NCBI GenBank assembly: GCA_936450465.1
Contig: OW388291.1
Span: 36,432,656 to 36,496,655 of the forward strand
Direction of reading: 5' to 3'
DNA: 64,000 nt
Origin: Gibbula magus
Lineage: Eukaryota > Mollusca > Gastropoda > Trochida > Trochidae
The position numbers were made by a program, and so were the translations under genes. Under the pieces are notes generated by a model. That model was not told where the DNA came from. It ran no database searches and saw only the letters and a program-made list of their open reading frames with translations. How positions within the stretch are numbered: position 1 is the stretch's first letter; each line of letters begins with the position of its first letter. Of the stretch, positions 39,066 to 52,601 are shown in pieces.

Positions 39066-40009
39066 CGTTCAAAGTAGCATACTTGAGAGTTGACCGTCCA
39101 CACTTTTTTTTTATCATAACGGGGTAATTACTTTTAGCTTTAATTCACTTAAGAGTTAAAATAGTGAAACGACCCACAAAGACAGACAGACAAGAAAAGT
39201 TTAATTAAATAACACAAATATGACATATGACATATCAAACAGGTGAATAACAAAGAATTATTTAGTTATTACCGAAGCTGTGACAAAATATGTAAAACAT
39301 ATTATAAGAATATTCAAAACAATGAGGGATATCAAGACTATAGTTAGGATTATAACAGTATCTCCAATTGAAATTTAACCCTTTTCTTGAATTTACAGAA
39401 GTTCGTTTTACTAGGCTTTGAACCTTTTTATCTCCCACCATGCATTTAGAGGGATGTAGGGGTATTCTATTCTACGGCGTCGGTCCCTACGTACGTGATT
39501 CTCTTCCAATCCTACACAGCACTTCTGTTTTCCTGGTTCCTATCTTGACATTATGTTCAAGGTCACGATGAATCTTTGAAATTTCAGCTTTGAAGAATAC
39601 ATGTAACACTTGTCAGCGGGATACTTGAGAGATCTTTCACTAGATTATCTTAATAATTTAGAACATTTTAAAATGTATTTTGCTGATCTTGACATTGGGA
39701 ACCTTTTTGTGAAGCCAGTTTGTACGACCTTGACACTGCTTTCTTTTTCATGTTCAGTTTTGAAAACATTTAAATTTTAAATAACCACACTGGAATGTAT
39801 CAAGAACATTCAACTGGATCCTGTATTCGTTGACATCTTATTAAACTCAGTCCTTATTCTTTTCACTGATTTTGAATAAACAATTTGTGGTGGGAAATTG
39901 GGGTCAGCTTTATGGCAATTGTTTGTTATTGGCGTACTGTTTATACATCATTAAATTTGGGAAGAAAAAGGTGAAATCGAAATTCGAAATCTATCACTGT
40001 TAATAGTAT
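39066..40009. other. Non-coding part of X1
   Basis: AT-rich with no gene. X1 is about 2.8 kb shorter between its two landmarks than X2 and X3. Confidence 0.4.
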
Positions 40010-40160
40010 TAGGAGCCTCTAGGCTGACTTTATAATTGTTGAAATTTTACAAAGTCAGAATTGACATTTCAGAAGACTTTTAAATTGGATTTATAGCAGC
40101 CCCTAATTAGATTTGCAATTCATATTTAGCATTGTTACAACAATGGCGTCAGGGTAAACC
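40010..40160. repeat. Triplicated locus, conserved block in X1
   Basis: AGGAGCCTCTAGGCTGACTT, ATTGTTGAAATT and CAGAA..C.TTTAAATT..ATTTATAG align with 50560-50710 and 61765-61915. No open frame is shared, so the block is probably non-coding. Confidence 0.6.
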
Positions 40161-40419
40161 TGAATAAGGTAAACGAACAAACCAACTAAAATCTTCCTTC
40201 ATGAAGTTAATTATCAAACAAAAAGTCGTCAATTATGCAGTGTAACAGAAACTTTATAAAATTTAAAATGTGTGAAACATTGTTTTATGAAGAAATCCGG
40301 TCGCTGTTAATGTATTGGTGAAATGAAGAAATGATAGGTATTTATTTAATACTTCCATATACCCTGTGAATATTTCCAGTTGACATCAAATTCCTGCTTC
40401 TTATGGCGTATTTGGCAAA
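40161..40419. other. AT-rich spacer
   Basis: Nothing recognised. Confidence 0.4.
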
Positions 40420-40860
40420 TTAAAGGTGCTGTAGCACGTTTTTGTTACTGAAATAAAGTGATCTCATGAAAAGGTAAATAGTTCTTACCAATGGCTAAAT
40501 TATAATATTGAATCAATAAAAAGAAATCTAAAACGTAGTTACATTGTCCGGTTAAGCGTTGCGATTCCGTTTCCCTTCGAGCTGCCATTTTAAGGTGTTC
40601 ACATTAAACTGGCCGCTCGAAGACAGTTCAAGTTATCTGACTGATGTAGCGATATCTAAACACTCATAGTAGAGCTTTTAATATTGTACCATGATATAAC
40701 AGTCAACCATCTTGCTGTCTGAATTCTCTACACATTTACCACTCAAATGAAGAGCTCCTCGCTAAAAACGTCGCACCAAATTCTTTCAATACGGAATTAC
40801 GTTTTCTAAGCATTCTGCTTATCGGGTTGTGGAATGATATGTTTTAGCCTCTATCATAAC
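40420..40860 (+). repeat. TTAA-type MITE-family repeat, longer member
   Basis: It starts TTAAAGGTGCTGTAGCACG, as in 33240 and 10829, and continues with CATTGTCCGGTTAAGC, CTGGCCGCTCGAA and CAACCATCTTGCTGTCTGAA. The latter part also matches 62755-62900. The right terminus is not clear. Confidence 0.65.
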
Positions 40861-40989
40861 AATAAAACAATACAACACCATTAGCCGTATTCACATACAA
40901 CGGCCATCCGTATTGGTAGAAAATGCCACAAATAAAGCGACAATTTCGCGAAACTCTTCACTGAGCATTACTTTACTTACCGGTATAGT

Positions 40990-41310
40990 TTTGATTATTT
41001 GGTTAGCATGCTGGCCTCTCACGCCAACGACCCGGGTTCAATTCCCGGTGGAGGGACCTACAATTTGTCACCTGGGTCTCTCTCTGTGTTGTGTCCTTGG
41101 GCAAGTCACTTATCCACATTGCACTCAGTCCACCCAGCTGTATAAGTGGGTACCGGAATTAACGGTTGGTTTCTTGAAGCGCTTATGGCTGCTCCGAAAT
41201 ACAATTCCGTCAGGGTAATAATGTCAGCGCCTTGAGAAACTGCTGAGTAGTTTGATAAGTGCGCTTTACAAGATGACATATTATTAGTATAATTATTATT
41301 ATTTTGGTTG
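40990..41310 (+). repeat. tRNA-derived SINE with conserved central domain and (ATT)n tail
   Basis: The head GGTTAGCATGCTGG and CGGGTTCAATTCCCGGTGG gives Pol III A and B boxes. The body GTGTCCTTGGGCAAGTCACT and CAGTCCACCCAGCTGT is a central domain widely shared by animal SINEs. The tail GCGCTTTACAAGATGACAT is followed by ATT repeats. It is a different SINE family from 35719. Confidence 0.85.
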
Positions 41311-42328
<1,018 letters not shown>

Positions 42329-42339
42329 GATGACATAGT

Positions 42340-42406
42340 GAAGATTAGCTTTCATATAAGTTCATTTCCGACCGTTTTCACAACATACATGTAGTGTTCA
42401 TCAGCG
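42340..42406 (-). repeat. PLE terminal-repeat relic
   Basis: GAAGATTAGCTTTCATATAA, GTTCATTTCCGACCG and TTTTCACAACATA follow the left PLE repeat (14622 onward), ending at the CTGATGA core on the minus strand. Only the outer 65 bp of the repeat remain, directly beside the (AT)n tract. Confidence 0.7.
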
Positions 42407-43309
42407 TATGTATGAACATGTATGAAACTGTTACTGAAAATGGATACAAAAGCTTCAAGGCTATGCACATCTCAACCTGGGAAATTGAGAGTGTGCAGAA
42501 ACGGGTGTGTGGAACCTCAAAGACATTTGTGTTCGAATGAGCAGATCATCATACCGGTATTCACACAGGGAAAACCAAGGAACTGTATACTCATTCATCA
42601 AATGACTTGCATGTCTTCAGATCTAAATTACGGATTCATTAAGCCTGTTTGCAGTATCTAGGTATGTCTGCTATAAAAACAGTTGATATAATCATATACA
42701 CGTACGTGCATGTTATTCCCAAAATGATTTTACTAGAATACACAGAATAATACGTAACCCTAATCTCAACGCATGTTTCGTTTTAAATATTAGATATATT
42801 TAATTGAAATCAAACGATGTACTTTAAATTTTGGATGTGTAACAGCATGTCATGTATCATTTAATACGATACTTATTGTATTTGAAAATATGAATTACAT
42901 GCAGTTATCAAATACGAACATACATCCACAAAGTAAAATAGTTTATAATGAGAACACAAGCTAAATAGATAATTATTCACAGCCAAGTGGTAATAATAAC
43001 TCATTTATGACCAATTTCTCACGACTTGACAACATCAAAGACAATTATGCCAGCTAAATGATCTGATAAGTGTAATGGTGGTTCTGTACTGTCAAATTCT
43101 TGATAGAGGAGATTCAAAATCTAATTAAATCGTTCATTCGGTGTGTTCTACTTAAACTATTAGATGATCAATTGAAGTAATGTTGAGATAACTTGATTAT
43201 ATTTGTTTGGCATATCATCTACACATTTATGTCCATGACGTGATATATTGCGCACTAATGGATTTCTATGCAGTAACATTATATTTTAAGGGATTTGTGA
43301 GTGGAATGC
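42407..43309. other. AT-rich spacer, nothing recognised
   Basis: No supported gene or repeat. Confidence 0.4.
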
Positions 43310-43400
43310 ATAGGAAAACATGATTTTATGGATAACAGCTCCTTAAATGTGAAAATACATGACGTTTCGGAGTATATTCTTTCTTCTTCATCAGATGATA
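43310..43400 (-). repeat. Second PLE-type terminus with hammerhead-like core
   Basis: GGATAACAGCTCCTTAAATG, then GACGTTTCGGAG and CTTCATCAG on plus; the minus strand reads CTGATGA ... CCGAAACGTC, the hammerhead pattern. The GGATAAC...GTGAAAAT part also occurs in the fold-back at 59375-59495. It is a different family from the PLE at 14622. Confidence 0.5.
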
Positions 43401-43883
43401 GAGTAATCAATGCAACGTGCTATGTGTTCACAATAAAGAAGTTGCAAAATAATTATTTTCATGTAGTAAAATGGACGGGTACAATAAACCTCTTTCAACA
43501 TGTTTTTTTAAAATAATAAAACCCCATTTGATATATCATACTCTACTGAAAATTGTCTGCTCTTTATGCTGAAGTTTTCAAAATGGAATCGCTTATTATC
43601 AAACGATGGCAGTCCCGGTTGCTGGAAGATTAAGTTATACTTGAAGAATGGAATTAAAAGAATCATATAGAAATATAATGCACATAATATACAGTAACAT
43701 TTAGCTATAAGTGGCAAGGAAGACTATGCACGCCTGCTTCTTTCAACGTACGTTTTGAAAAATGATTTTCCGAAATTCTGTATTAAATGAACACTTCATA
43801 GAAGGTATTGAACAAATCAATATATGTATTTATTAAAGCTTAATCTAAAGAATCAACAGAGTACGGTAGAACTATAACGTCTT
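43401..43883. other. AT-rich spacer
   Basis: Nothing recognised. Confidence 0.4.
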
Positions 43884-44640
43884 ATGGTCTTACATTCACT
43901 GTGGGACAACTGTACAAACCAACAGTCCCTGTCACTGAAACACCTTCACTTTGACGCGTTACGTATAATATGCGGTGCTGTTAGGGGTACGAGTCATGCG
44001 AAACTATATTCCAAACTAACCCTATTTTATAAAATGGCAAACCATATTATTCCAGACTATCTTTGTGATCTTATTCAAGGAAATGTATCTGACAATAACA
44101 GCTACAATCTCAGAAATAACAACAACAATCGGACTATAAGGTGCAAAACTACTGAAGTATGCAAATTCGGTTTTGCCGGATAAAATAAAAATGTGGAACC
44201 ATCTTCCTTCAAATGTTAAAAAGGCTCCCTCTGTAGGACACTTCAAAAATCAAATCATGCCAACATTTAATACTCACTCTGTGTTCGATTGAAATTTTGG
44301 TAATCCATTCTGTCAAATAACACACTGTCGCATTAGAATGAGATGCAGCGAGTTAAAAAGTGATAAATATGATCCTTTCATTTCTGATAATGCATCTTGT
44401 TCCTGCTCACATTACTATGAGGATGCCTTTCATTAATTGTTCAAGTGTCCCAAATAGAACATCTTTCGGTACGAATCTTATTTTTATGAGAAAAGTTTCT
44501 CCATACATGATGTACTCTATGGCAATATTTCTTTCTCACACAAGACGAATATGAATATACTACAGTCTGTTCATAAATTTATTATTGCATCAAAACGATT
44601 TGATTCATAAAATAATAATTGTCATGAAGTGTATCAACTG
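43884..44640 (+). pseudogene. LINE ORF2 C-terminal relic
   Basis: LHFDALRIICGAVRGTSHAK and, after a small deletion, LFYKMANHIIPDYLCDLI and SYNLRNNNNNRTIRCKTT match the region after the RT in Jockey/I-group non-LTR elements. A frameshift near 44175 leads to WNHLPSNVKKAPSVGHFKNQ, then a zinc-like CSCSHYYEDAFH and SVHKFIIASKRF at the end. At least two stops follow the shift. It is a different LINE group from the L1-like element at 8821-10611. Confidence 0.8.
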
Positions 44641-46780
44641 ACCACGAGACAAGTCCCTATTATTTCTTACAATGTTTGTGCAAACCATCATGTATAAATG
44701 TGAACCTTACATGTATCGTGGAGCGGTATTTACATAAGCCAATAATGCTTGTTTGCCAATCCATTGCTTATTTTTAAAAATAAAATACGTTTAAACCATT
44801 CACTAAAGGTAGTACAATCACTATATACATACATATGTACATAACTCAACTATCTACAGATTCTTTACCTATCACAAAGATTCCTGATTCATGTCCAGTC
44901 GTCATTCAAACAGATATGTTACATGTCAGATGATCAGAAAGGAAACGATATCGTTTGTGATCTCTACCCACATGTTTACATTGCTTTCCTTTCATGTGAC
45001 TTCCACATTCACAATCTGCTGCGATATGGTGCCTAGTTTGTGTTTATAACTCGATTATGGTTCCAGACTAAACATTATCGCTTTCACATTTATGGCACAT
45101 GCCCTATTTGATATATTATTCTGAAGAGGATATATACATGAAGGGGCTTAAAGAATAGTATAATCAAAGGGATGTGGTGTGAGACTTTTCCACTGAAGAT
45201 TTCTAATACAGTATGTATTCTGTTTGTTGTGTTGATTAAACCTGCAATCATGTTTTGTGATTGATTTATCTTATGCCACATGTGTTGTATTGTTGTAAGT
45301 AAGTCGTTCTCTATTTTTTTAAGATTGCTAATTAATGACATGAAAGCCTAACAGGAATACTCTTTTGTTCAAATAAAATAACATGCTTAGTTGTTTTGAA
45401 CTTACATGACCTTTGACAAAAAACTTTTACGAGGATAGACACACATACACATATACGTGCATACTGCTACAAAAAGGTATGTGAACTAAAGTATGTACCA
45501 TAGCCGTAATTTACTCAATAAGTGTATTCATACAATAATCAGAAATTCAGTTGGTATAATTGTTCCTACATTATCAGCATCGTTAAAGTTTAATCAGATA
45601 ATCATTGACAAATATACTCATTATATGATATGTTTACGCTTGCGTAGTTCATGTGTTTTAGACTATATAATCTAATAGGGGGTTATTTATAAAATTAATC
45701 TGGTAAAAGTCACTGAGTTACAGAGATACTCCTGTTGTCGATGCTATATTAGATACGTATCCACTTGAGTTACCAAATTACGAGTCTCGCCATATGGCCA
45801 CTTCTGATGATGTAATAGAAAATTCATTATAAATCCCTTTCAGTTGATTGACTTTGTTATACATACATACTCAAGTCTTGCCCAAGAAGAAGAAGATATA
45901 GGAATATTTCAGCTTATTGACAAACATAAAAACAAATTATATATATGGGCTTCGGTTCGAATGAATTGAATACGGTTCAGGTAGAAATGGTTCATTGTGA
46001 AGTATCAGGGTTGACTTTTCATGTTCATGCAAACATTGTATGCCTTCTCTTATTCAACTTGATCTGGTAGACGATTGATAAGGAGATACATGTAGTTGTA
46101 TCATCTACTGTATCTGCTCTAAGAAAAAGGTCAAAGAGTTATGAAGAGACATGATACATGTATCTTTAAAACGTTGTGTGCTACAAACAGTTTTTGAACA
46201 GGACTTACCACATGATATGGATCAGCGATTGAATAACAGTATGATTAATGCATCTATGATTAATCTTTATTAATCCTCTGGATGATTGTTTTTGCGAACT
46301 TTCGCTTGTTACACATGTGTGTCTTTGGCATGTAATGGATTCATAACATGCTGAAATGTACATTATTGGGGAGCTTAATGGGTTGATAGACCTCAAGTCT
46401 TTTTTAACATGTACATGTAACCCACAACGAATTTGTTCAAATGATGTATGTTATATCGCGTAACGTTGCTTTTAAGGGATGATCATGTCATATGTACAGA
46501 CTTACATTACTATCAAGCTCTTTTACATGTTCATATCATATATATGAAATAAAAGTTCATGAAGTGAATATTTCAATCAGTAATTCCTTCTGGAAAAAGT
46601 CTATTATGATAAAACCCACTAAATGCTTAGAAAATCAAACTTATCCGAATATCATCTTCAATTTGCTCATGCTAAGAAGTACATACTGGTAATCCGAATC
46701 CTTTTAAGGTATTTAGAAAGTATTATTGAAAGCCTCAGGTGATAGTTAAGCACGGGCATTATTTCACCAGATCGTCTGTT
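44641..46780. other. Non-coding; short shared blocks only
   Basis: 44728-44790 (TATTTACATAAGCC, TGCTTGTTTGCCAATCCAT) resembles 54358-54425 and 60466-60540. 44997-45110 resembles 31137-31235. No gene recognised. Confidence 0.45.
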
Positions 46781-47103
46781 TCCCCTGGCACATCAAAGAC
46801 ACGTGAAACAACTGGACCTTAAACATGGGCGTAACATCAGGTCTTATGTTCATCATCATGGTGTTGATCCAATTAGTTCCGATGTGTTCTGATCATTCAT
46901 TGTGTAATGACTTTATATCAGGTTATCCTATAAATTGCATGTATAGAACACCAAACTTGTGCATGTGTATCGTTTGTACTGAAGATATCACAGAAGCCTA
47001 CATGAGAGCTCCGAGTTCAATAAAAACGTTCCAAATGCACAAGTATGCTGATCTATATCTATCATATACACTCTTTTCTTTTAGAAAATTGGTAAAAAAA
47101 TAA
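46780..47103 (+). repeat. Triplicated locus, copy X2 start
   Basis: ACATCAAAGACACGTGAAAC and ATGGGCGTAACATCAGGTCT align with X1 (38965) and X3 (57805). X2 is the only copy whose ORF stays open past the hydrophobic start. Confidence 0.6.
46825..47103 (+). CDS. Possible secreted cysteine-rich peptide (X2), 92 codons
   Basis: I do not recognise this gene. The ORF starts MGVTSGLMFIIMVLIQLVPM, a signal-peptide-like N-terminus with a long hydrophobic core, followed by six cysteines spaced C-x5-C-x10-C-x7-C-x-C-x2-C (residues 21-51), then a cysteine-free, Lys-ending tail. The final C-x7-C-x-C-x2-C spacing resembles the end of mollusc defensins, but two cysteines of that family are missing and no sequence match is claimed. 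The first cysteine could fall inside the signal. Related starts at 39005 and 57848 are broken, and no splice sites or promoter were fixed. It may be chance in an AT-rich region. Confidence 0.35.
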   Translation: MGVTSGLMFIIMVLIQLVPMCSDHSLCNDFISGYPINCMYRTPNLCMCIVCTEDITEAYMRAPSSIKTFQMHKYADLYLSYTLFSFRKLVKK

Positions 47104-50100
47104 AGACGATGAGCTGCGCATTGACACACATATGGTTGATTGATCAGCTCGACTAATGATTTAATATCTTAATGATATCTAGATTTGTTCATTTATCAGC
47201 TTAGTAAAGCTTTAAGTGAATGTTTCTCAAGTGAGGTAAAGCATCAAATTTGCTTTCGAGTATTTAATTAGAAAGAGTTGAAAACATTCAGGCTTCCGTC
47301 TATCGTGCTTCCGAATGGCGTTATCGTGGATATGACGTCACAACAATAAACGTTGTGACGTGACAATGACGTAGCAGAGCCAGCGAAGCCTTCGTGAATT
47401 ATTTCAGTTTCTCTTATGCCTCGCCTTTTTCTGCCTTGTTAATAATAACTTGGGTGGCCTTTTACCTGATTGTTTTGCTTATATAATGCTTAAATCTAAG
47501 CTAATGCTTTAATTAATTGAAAAGTTACTGGCAGTACAGTACGGAATTCACCGTGCAAGACAGAACTCGACCACGAACATGGTATTGCAACCCTGTATTC
47601 TTATCTGAAGTTTAGATGGGTATTTTATTAATAAATTATTCCGTTTTAGTTTGTTTGAAAAAATGTACATAATAATAAAAAAAAAAAACCAACTCTGTCA
47701 ACATTGCACTACTTTGCATTTAATAGCTTGCGGCCCAGGGCGTAGGTAGGATAACCAACATAATTTCATTAAGATTCGAAATTGGATTTATTTGTTTGCT
47801 ATTCATGTTTGAAAATGAACTAAGTTTGGCGTCGTCGGCGACATGACTTTCTTAAACAAACATGGATGAAACGTTGACCGTTGCAACAAAATGTTCATAC
47901 ACTCTCTAATTGTATTTTCTTTATAATATGAGAACAAGAATGAGAAAAGGAAGTTGATATTCAAGTAAATGATACATATTATGACAGTAAGTGAATGACA
48001 GTAATGAGAACCCGAAGGCACAACACAGCAGTGTTTTATTTTATTTTATGTTTTTATTCCCAAGAAATCACATTACATGGCATATGTATACAAGCATATA
48101 AGACAATGATTTTAATTGTTGGTACATGGTGTAGGAATATGAAAATAAACAAAAAACAAAACTTGTCGATTTGCATGATGTCATCTCAAGTTAAAAAGAG
48201 TGTTGACACAGCAGTGTTGTATTCGCTCGTTGACTAGATGCCTCTGTGTTTAGCTTCATCAAATCAAGCTTAATCATTGTGATCAATAGTTTAATCCTCC
48301 TCCTCGATAACATGGTTCATAAAACTTTCAAAATTTGTCTCCAACAGAGTAATCATTAGAAAGAAAGAAATGGGTAAATTGGAATTTGTGTTAGTTATTA
48401 ATGCATTTTCTAAATTGTCATGGTAATGATGATTATAATAATTGTATTTTTTCGGCCAATGTTAGCGTATATTACCCATTATTCTCGGAATTATATATAT
48501 TAAATCAGGTTTAAATTCTGCTAAAATGCTCGAGTTCAATAACATTAGACTTCAAGCACCACATATCCCAATCTGATTTGAATGACATTTGGATTTGATA
48601 CCAAATTCAATAATATATTATTCCGCTATCATTATTTCTTTACTGTGACGTAAACTGCCCACTTACAGCTTCCTCTCCTTCCCGAAAAACACTCATCTGT
48701 AGCCTCATCTCCGGTATTATTTTGACAATTGTCACAATAATCGAACAATAATTGAATAAGTATAAAATAGGTCTATCATATGTTTTTCAGATATGATAAA
48801 TTGTCAATATATTCATTTAACTGAGATGCACAGAGATATAAAACATGTCCAGCCAGTAGTATTGTTTTTGATGCAGTATTAATATGTTTAGGCATATCTT
48901 TCAAGTGACTATTGAACTTGAAAATGTTTTAATGTTTATTTTGGCATAAATGGTGCAATACCGTTCAAGTTTGTTTAAACAAAGGTGATTAAACTTAATT
49001 GTGAAAGGAATCAAAATTCATAAAAACGATAAAGCTGATAGATAATTGTATGTTTCTATCAAAAATCACTCAAGATACTTTCTAAAAATGTAGAGATTAT
49101 TCAATATGTCATGCAGTATATAAACTCGAAGTAATTAGCCCCGAGATGACAAAAAACAGAGCGACTAACAAAGTTAAGAACATCACTGTTCAATAAATTT
49201 AAATTGTGATTCCGCACTTTGTAATAACTCCATGATAACGAAATCACCTGCATGTAAACATACTCTAGGGGATTCTTTTAAAATCAAGTAAATGTATATT
49301 CAATTATCAAACAATTGGTACAAGTTCGTTTTCTTTATTGAATGGTTATATGTTGTATGTATAAAATCAATGTGTCTGTTCATCTATAAAAATATTTAAA
49401 GGTTTTGCTCAATTTGACAAGATTATAGAACACTGTGATATTAATGCAATTTAGGGGGATTATTGCAGCATTTATAAACTAATATTACTGATTTATATTG
49501 AGTCATGAATAAGACCCAACTTCATAAACAAGAAAAGATTTTTTTTATCAAAAGCATAAGAATGCTATATAGTGTGACCTCCAATATAGATTTATTGCAT
49601 ACTAGTTTTCCATAGAGAACATAAAATAATGATTATTTCAGCAAATCAATTATTTTTATGATTCTAAGGCGCACTAGAGTAAATATCTTCTCAATACCGT
49701 TCACAAAATGAATCATATCATGCCTTACACATCGATACTTTCAAACGTGCTTTTCCTTGATGAAAGGGAAACTCGAAGTGTTCTTTAAGATAATCGTAAT
49801 GAAAGTGTTTGTGGGATCCGAACCTTTTTTAGCTCTTCATATTTGCAAATATTGATTGATTCGATTCGAAAATGTAGTCACTCATTCTCACAGTCGTAAC
49901 TCGTAACAAATTTTAATTGTTCTTAGTCTGAAATAATTGTTGTGAGTAACATCTGTGGAGAAAATATGTGTCACTATGTAGCTAACGAAAATAGCTTATT
50001 TTTAACTTATAGAGTTATTATCTAAAGCGTAATATCATAATTTGTAACCAACATATGTGAAAGTGTTTTACCCATATGTTATCATTACATGAAAACCTAT

Positions 50101-50554
50101 AGATGTATAGGTGTGATGTTCAATACCATAAAGACGTTGGCTAGTATAACCATAATGATAGTACAGCAGTTTAAGCGGAGTGGAAGACTCTATACGTACA
50201 TATTCAATCGTAACATTATACTATGATTACATGATTGAGGTTTGAAATAATGGTGTTATCATTTTAAGAAAGATTAAATTCACTGCATGCACCACCAAAA
50301 CAATTATATACCTTTCACATGCTTATATTGAAATCTCAAAACGTATGGTCTGTGAATATTCTTAAACATACACAGGCAGTAACTCATAATGCTGATTGTG
50401 TATTTACTACTACATTTACGTGCCCTAATTTAAAATATGTCATTCAACAAAAGCAATCTTTATTCTTGAGATTAATTTAAGTTTCTCAAAATTATTTTTT
50501 TAGAGAGAGAGACTCTACGTATTTAACGTCAAAACCGCATGAACTTTATCAATG
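47104..50554. other. Non-coding part of X2
   Basis: 49,480-49,830 aligns with 60,840-61,140 of X3 (for example TTCCATAGAGAACATAAA and AAATCAAT..TT.TTATGATT). A CRE palindrome TGACGTCA (47333-47340) starts a 10-bp inverted repeat ACGTCACAAC/GTTGTGACGT (47335-47361). No gene was recognised. Confidence 0.5.
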
Positions 50555-50770
50555 GTAAAAGCATTTGGCGCCTCTAGGCTGACTTAACCATTGTTGAAAT
50601 TCTCCACAAAAACAACACTGATATTTCAGAAAGATTCTAAATAAGATTTATAGATTTTCCTAATGCTGATTTGCAATTTCCATTTAGAATGTACATAACA
50701 CTGGCGTCGTCATGAAATAAGTTTTTCAGGCGCAAGTAATAAATATTCTATTTATATAATAAAATTAATT
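50555..50770. repeat. Triplicated locus, conserved block in X2
   Basis: GCATTTGGCGCCTCTAGGCT, CCATTGTTGAAAT and CCTAATGCTGATTTGCAATT align with 61760-61960 at roughly 75-80% by eye, and with 40010-40160. Confidence 0.7.
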
Positions 50771-51808
50771 TTAAAAGATTTGTGTTTTTTTTTAATTGAA
50801 AAGCTTCCATCAGAATCTTTTCTCCAGTTAGTATTGCTATTTCACTGAAGGATAATACTTTTATAAGATAACTTTATTGCCATAAAGTAAAAATATGTTC
50901 ATGTATGTTTAGTGACTTTATTCAGTTTTACACGATACAGTTCGAAAATACAGTTTTCATAAACGTCAAAAGAAATGCAATCATATGAATTGCTCTATGA
51001 TATTGGAAAATGTCTCTCTATCCATTACTCTTAGCTGGTCTTATTTTGCTGATGACAAAGTAAGCCTGATATTGTATTTGAAAAGGAAAACATAGCAGGT
51101 TGAATAGATTGCATCAATTTAAGGAGTTTCGCTGGCTCTAATAAAGTATATTAACATGTTACATATTTCTATAAAGTAAATATCTCATTCAGTTAAGTTT
51201 TATGTTAAAATATTTGAGATCCATTTGCAGTTGCACACATGAACTGCCATTCAAAAACATCATCAAGAGAAAGCAGCACACCAAATAAAAAACTCGAATC
51301 TGTTTGATGATTACCACTTCCTAATAATTAATTAGTGTTTAACGAGTTCTGTAATGATAGGTGACACTGATCCCAAAAATCGATTCCGTTGAATATTGCT
51401 GGATATGAATATGTTGCAATTATTTACTGTCGGTTTAAATACACTTGGGAAAATACCCAAGGAACTGATTGACTCGTTAGCATTTATATCCAATGTTGTA
51501 CACTCATCTAAAGTACAGTGTAAAGGAAAAACACGATGTGTTTATTCAGCAATAAATATACCTGAACGTATGACTAGGTCATAAAACTGCATTAACCTTT
51601 TCCAACTATTAAAGTCAAATAAAGCTAAGGAGACTGTTGGAAAATAACATGTCTTGTTTTCGTAGCCGTGAAAAAGAATCAAAGTCATAACTGAAAGAAG
51701 TCTTTTCAGTTCAGCTAAAACTCCAATATAAATTTACTACAACCTTTTCCACATAGTGTGTAACTTAGGAATCAGTTCAGCAAATCAGCAAATCAGCAAA
51801 TCAGTTAA
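50771..51808. other. AT-rich region, no gene
   Basis: Short direct repeats CAGCAAAT occur near 51780-51800, just before the hairpin at 51809. No other structure. Confidence 0.4.
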
Positions 51809-51877
51809 TGACGGGGTAAAGCCGATACTGTAACTCGTGGCTGCGCCTCTCGTGACACTATCGGCTTTACCCCGTCA
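51809..51877. repeat. Long perfect hairpin, 19-bp stem
   Basis: TGACGGGGTAAAGCCGATA (51809-51827) is the exact reverse complement of 51859-51877. The 31-base loop can pair further (TAACTCGTGG with CTCTCGTGACA, imperfect). It is GC-rich compared with its surroundings. It may be the palindromic core of a fold-back element or a structured RNA. Confidence 0.75.
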
Positions 51878-52601
51878 CTCGATGAGAGATAGGTGATATC
51901 ACACTGAAAACACAAAATATCCTCTATCATCTGATAAAAAGTATATTATCAACGATTAAAACAGTAAGACCCATGAAGATTGTGGGTTCTAATAGCAAAC
52001 TATATCGATGGTATAATCTCTCATGCTTTGTAAAAATGTCTAGAACCGCATGCACTACTTTGTGACATATTAAGAGTTGTTGTTGCTTCAGTTGACATGG
52101 TAAATTTTCAGCAGAGATTAACGTACATTAACATTACATTTGTTTTGTTTTTACAGTTTGTTTCGATATAAAAGGAACATGTTTAATTCATCTTGCCTGT
52201 TCAGTTATATATTTAATGATTTCACTCAGGCATTTATAAACCTTACAATTTCACCTAGGAAAAATCAATTGAAAAAAAATTAGAACTTTTCAGCCAACTT
52301 AGTAAGACTCTGAAGTAAATAATATGTCCTAAAGAAGTCAAATTCAGTATCGGCTTTACAGTTTCGAAGATCTGCAAGTGCTGAGATTATATAAATTTAT
52401 GTATAAATACTGAGACGTCACAGCATGATATCGTCATAAGACACCATGATTACCACTACACAGTGAATATATGAAGTAAATGCTGTGCAAGGATCGAAAT
52501 AATCTTCCTGTAAGAAACTATCATGGACTATAATCCGATCTGATAACATTTTCTAGTATCATTAACTTTTCAGTTAAATTTATCGGCATCAAAACCAAAT
52601 A
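51878..52601. other. AT-rich spacer
   Basis: 52,070-52,150 (GACATGGTAAATTTTCAGCA) resembles 63,160-63,200 of X3. Nothing else. Confidence 0.4.
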
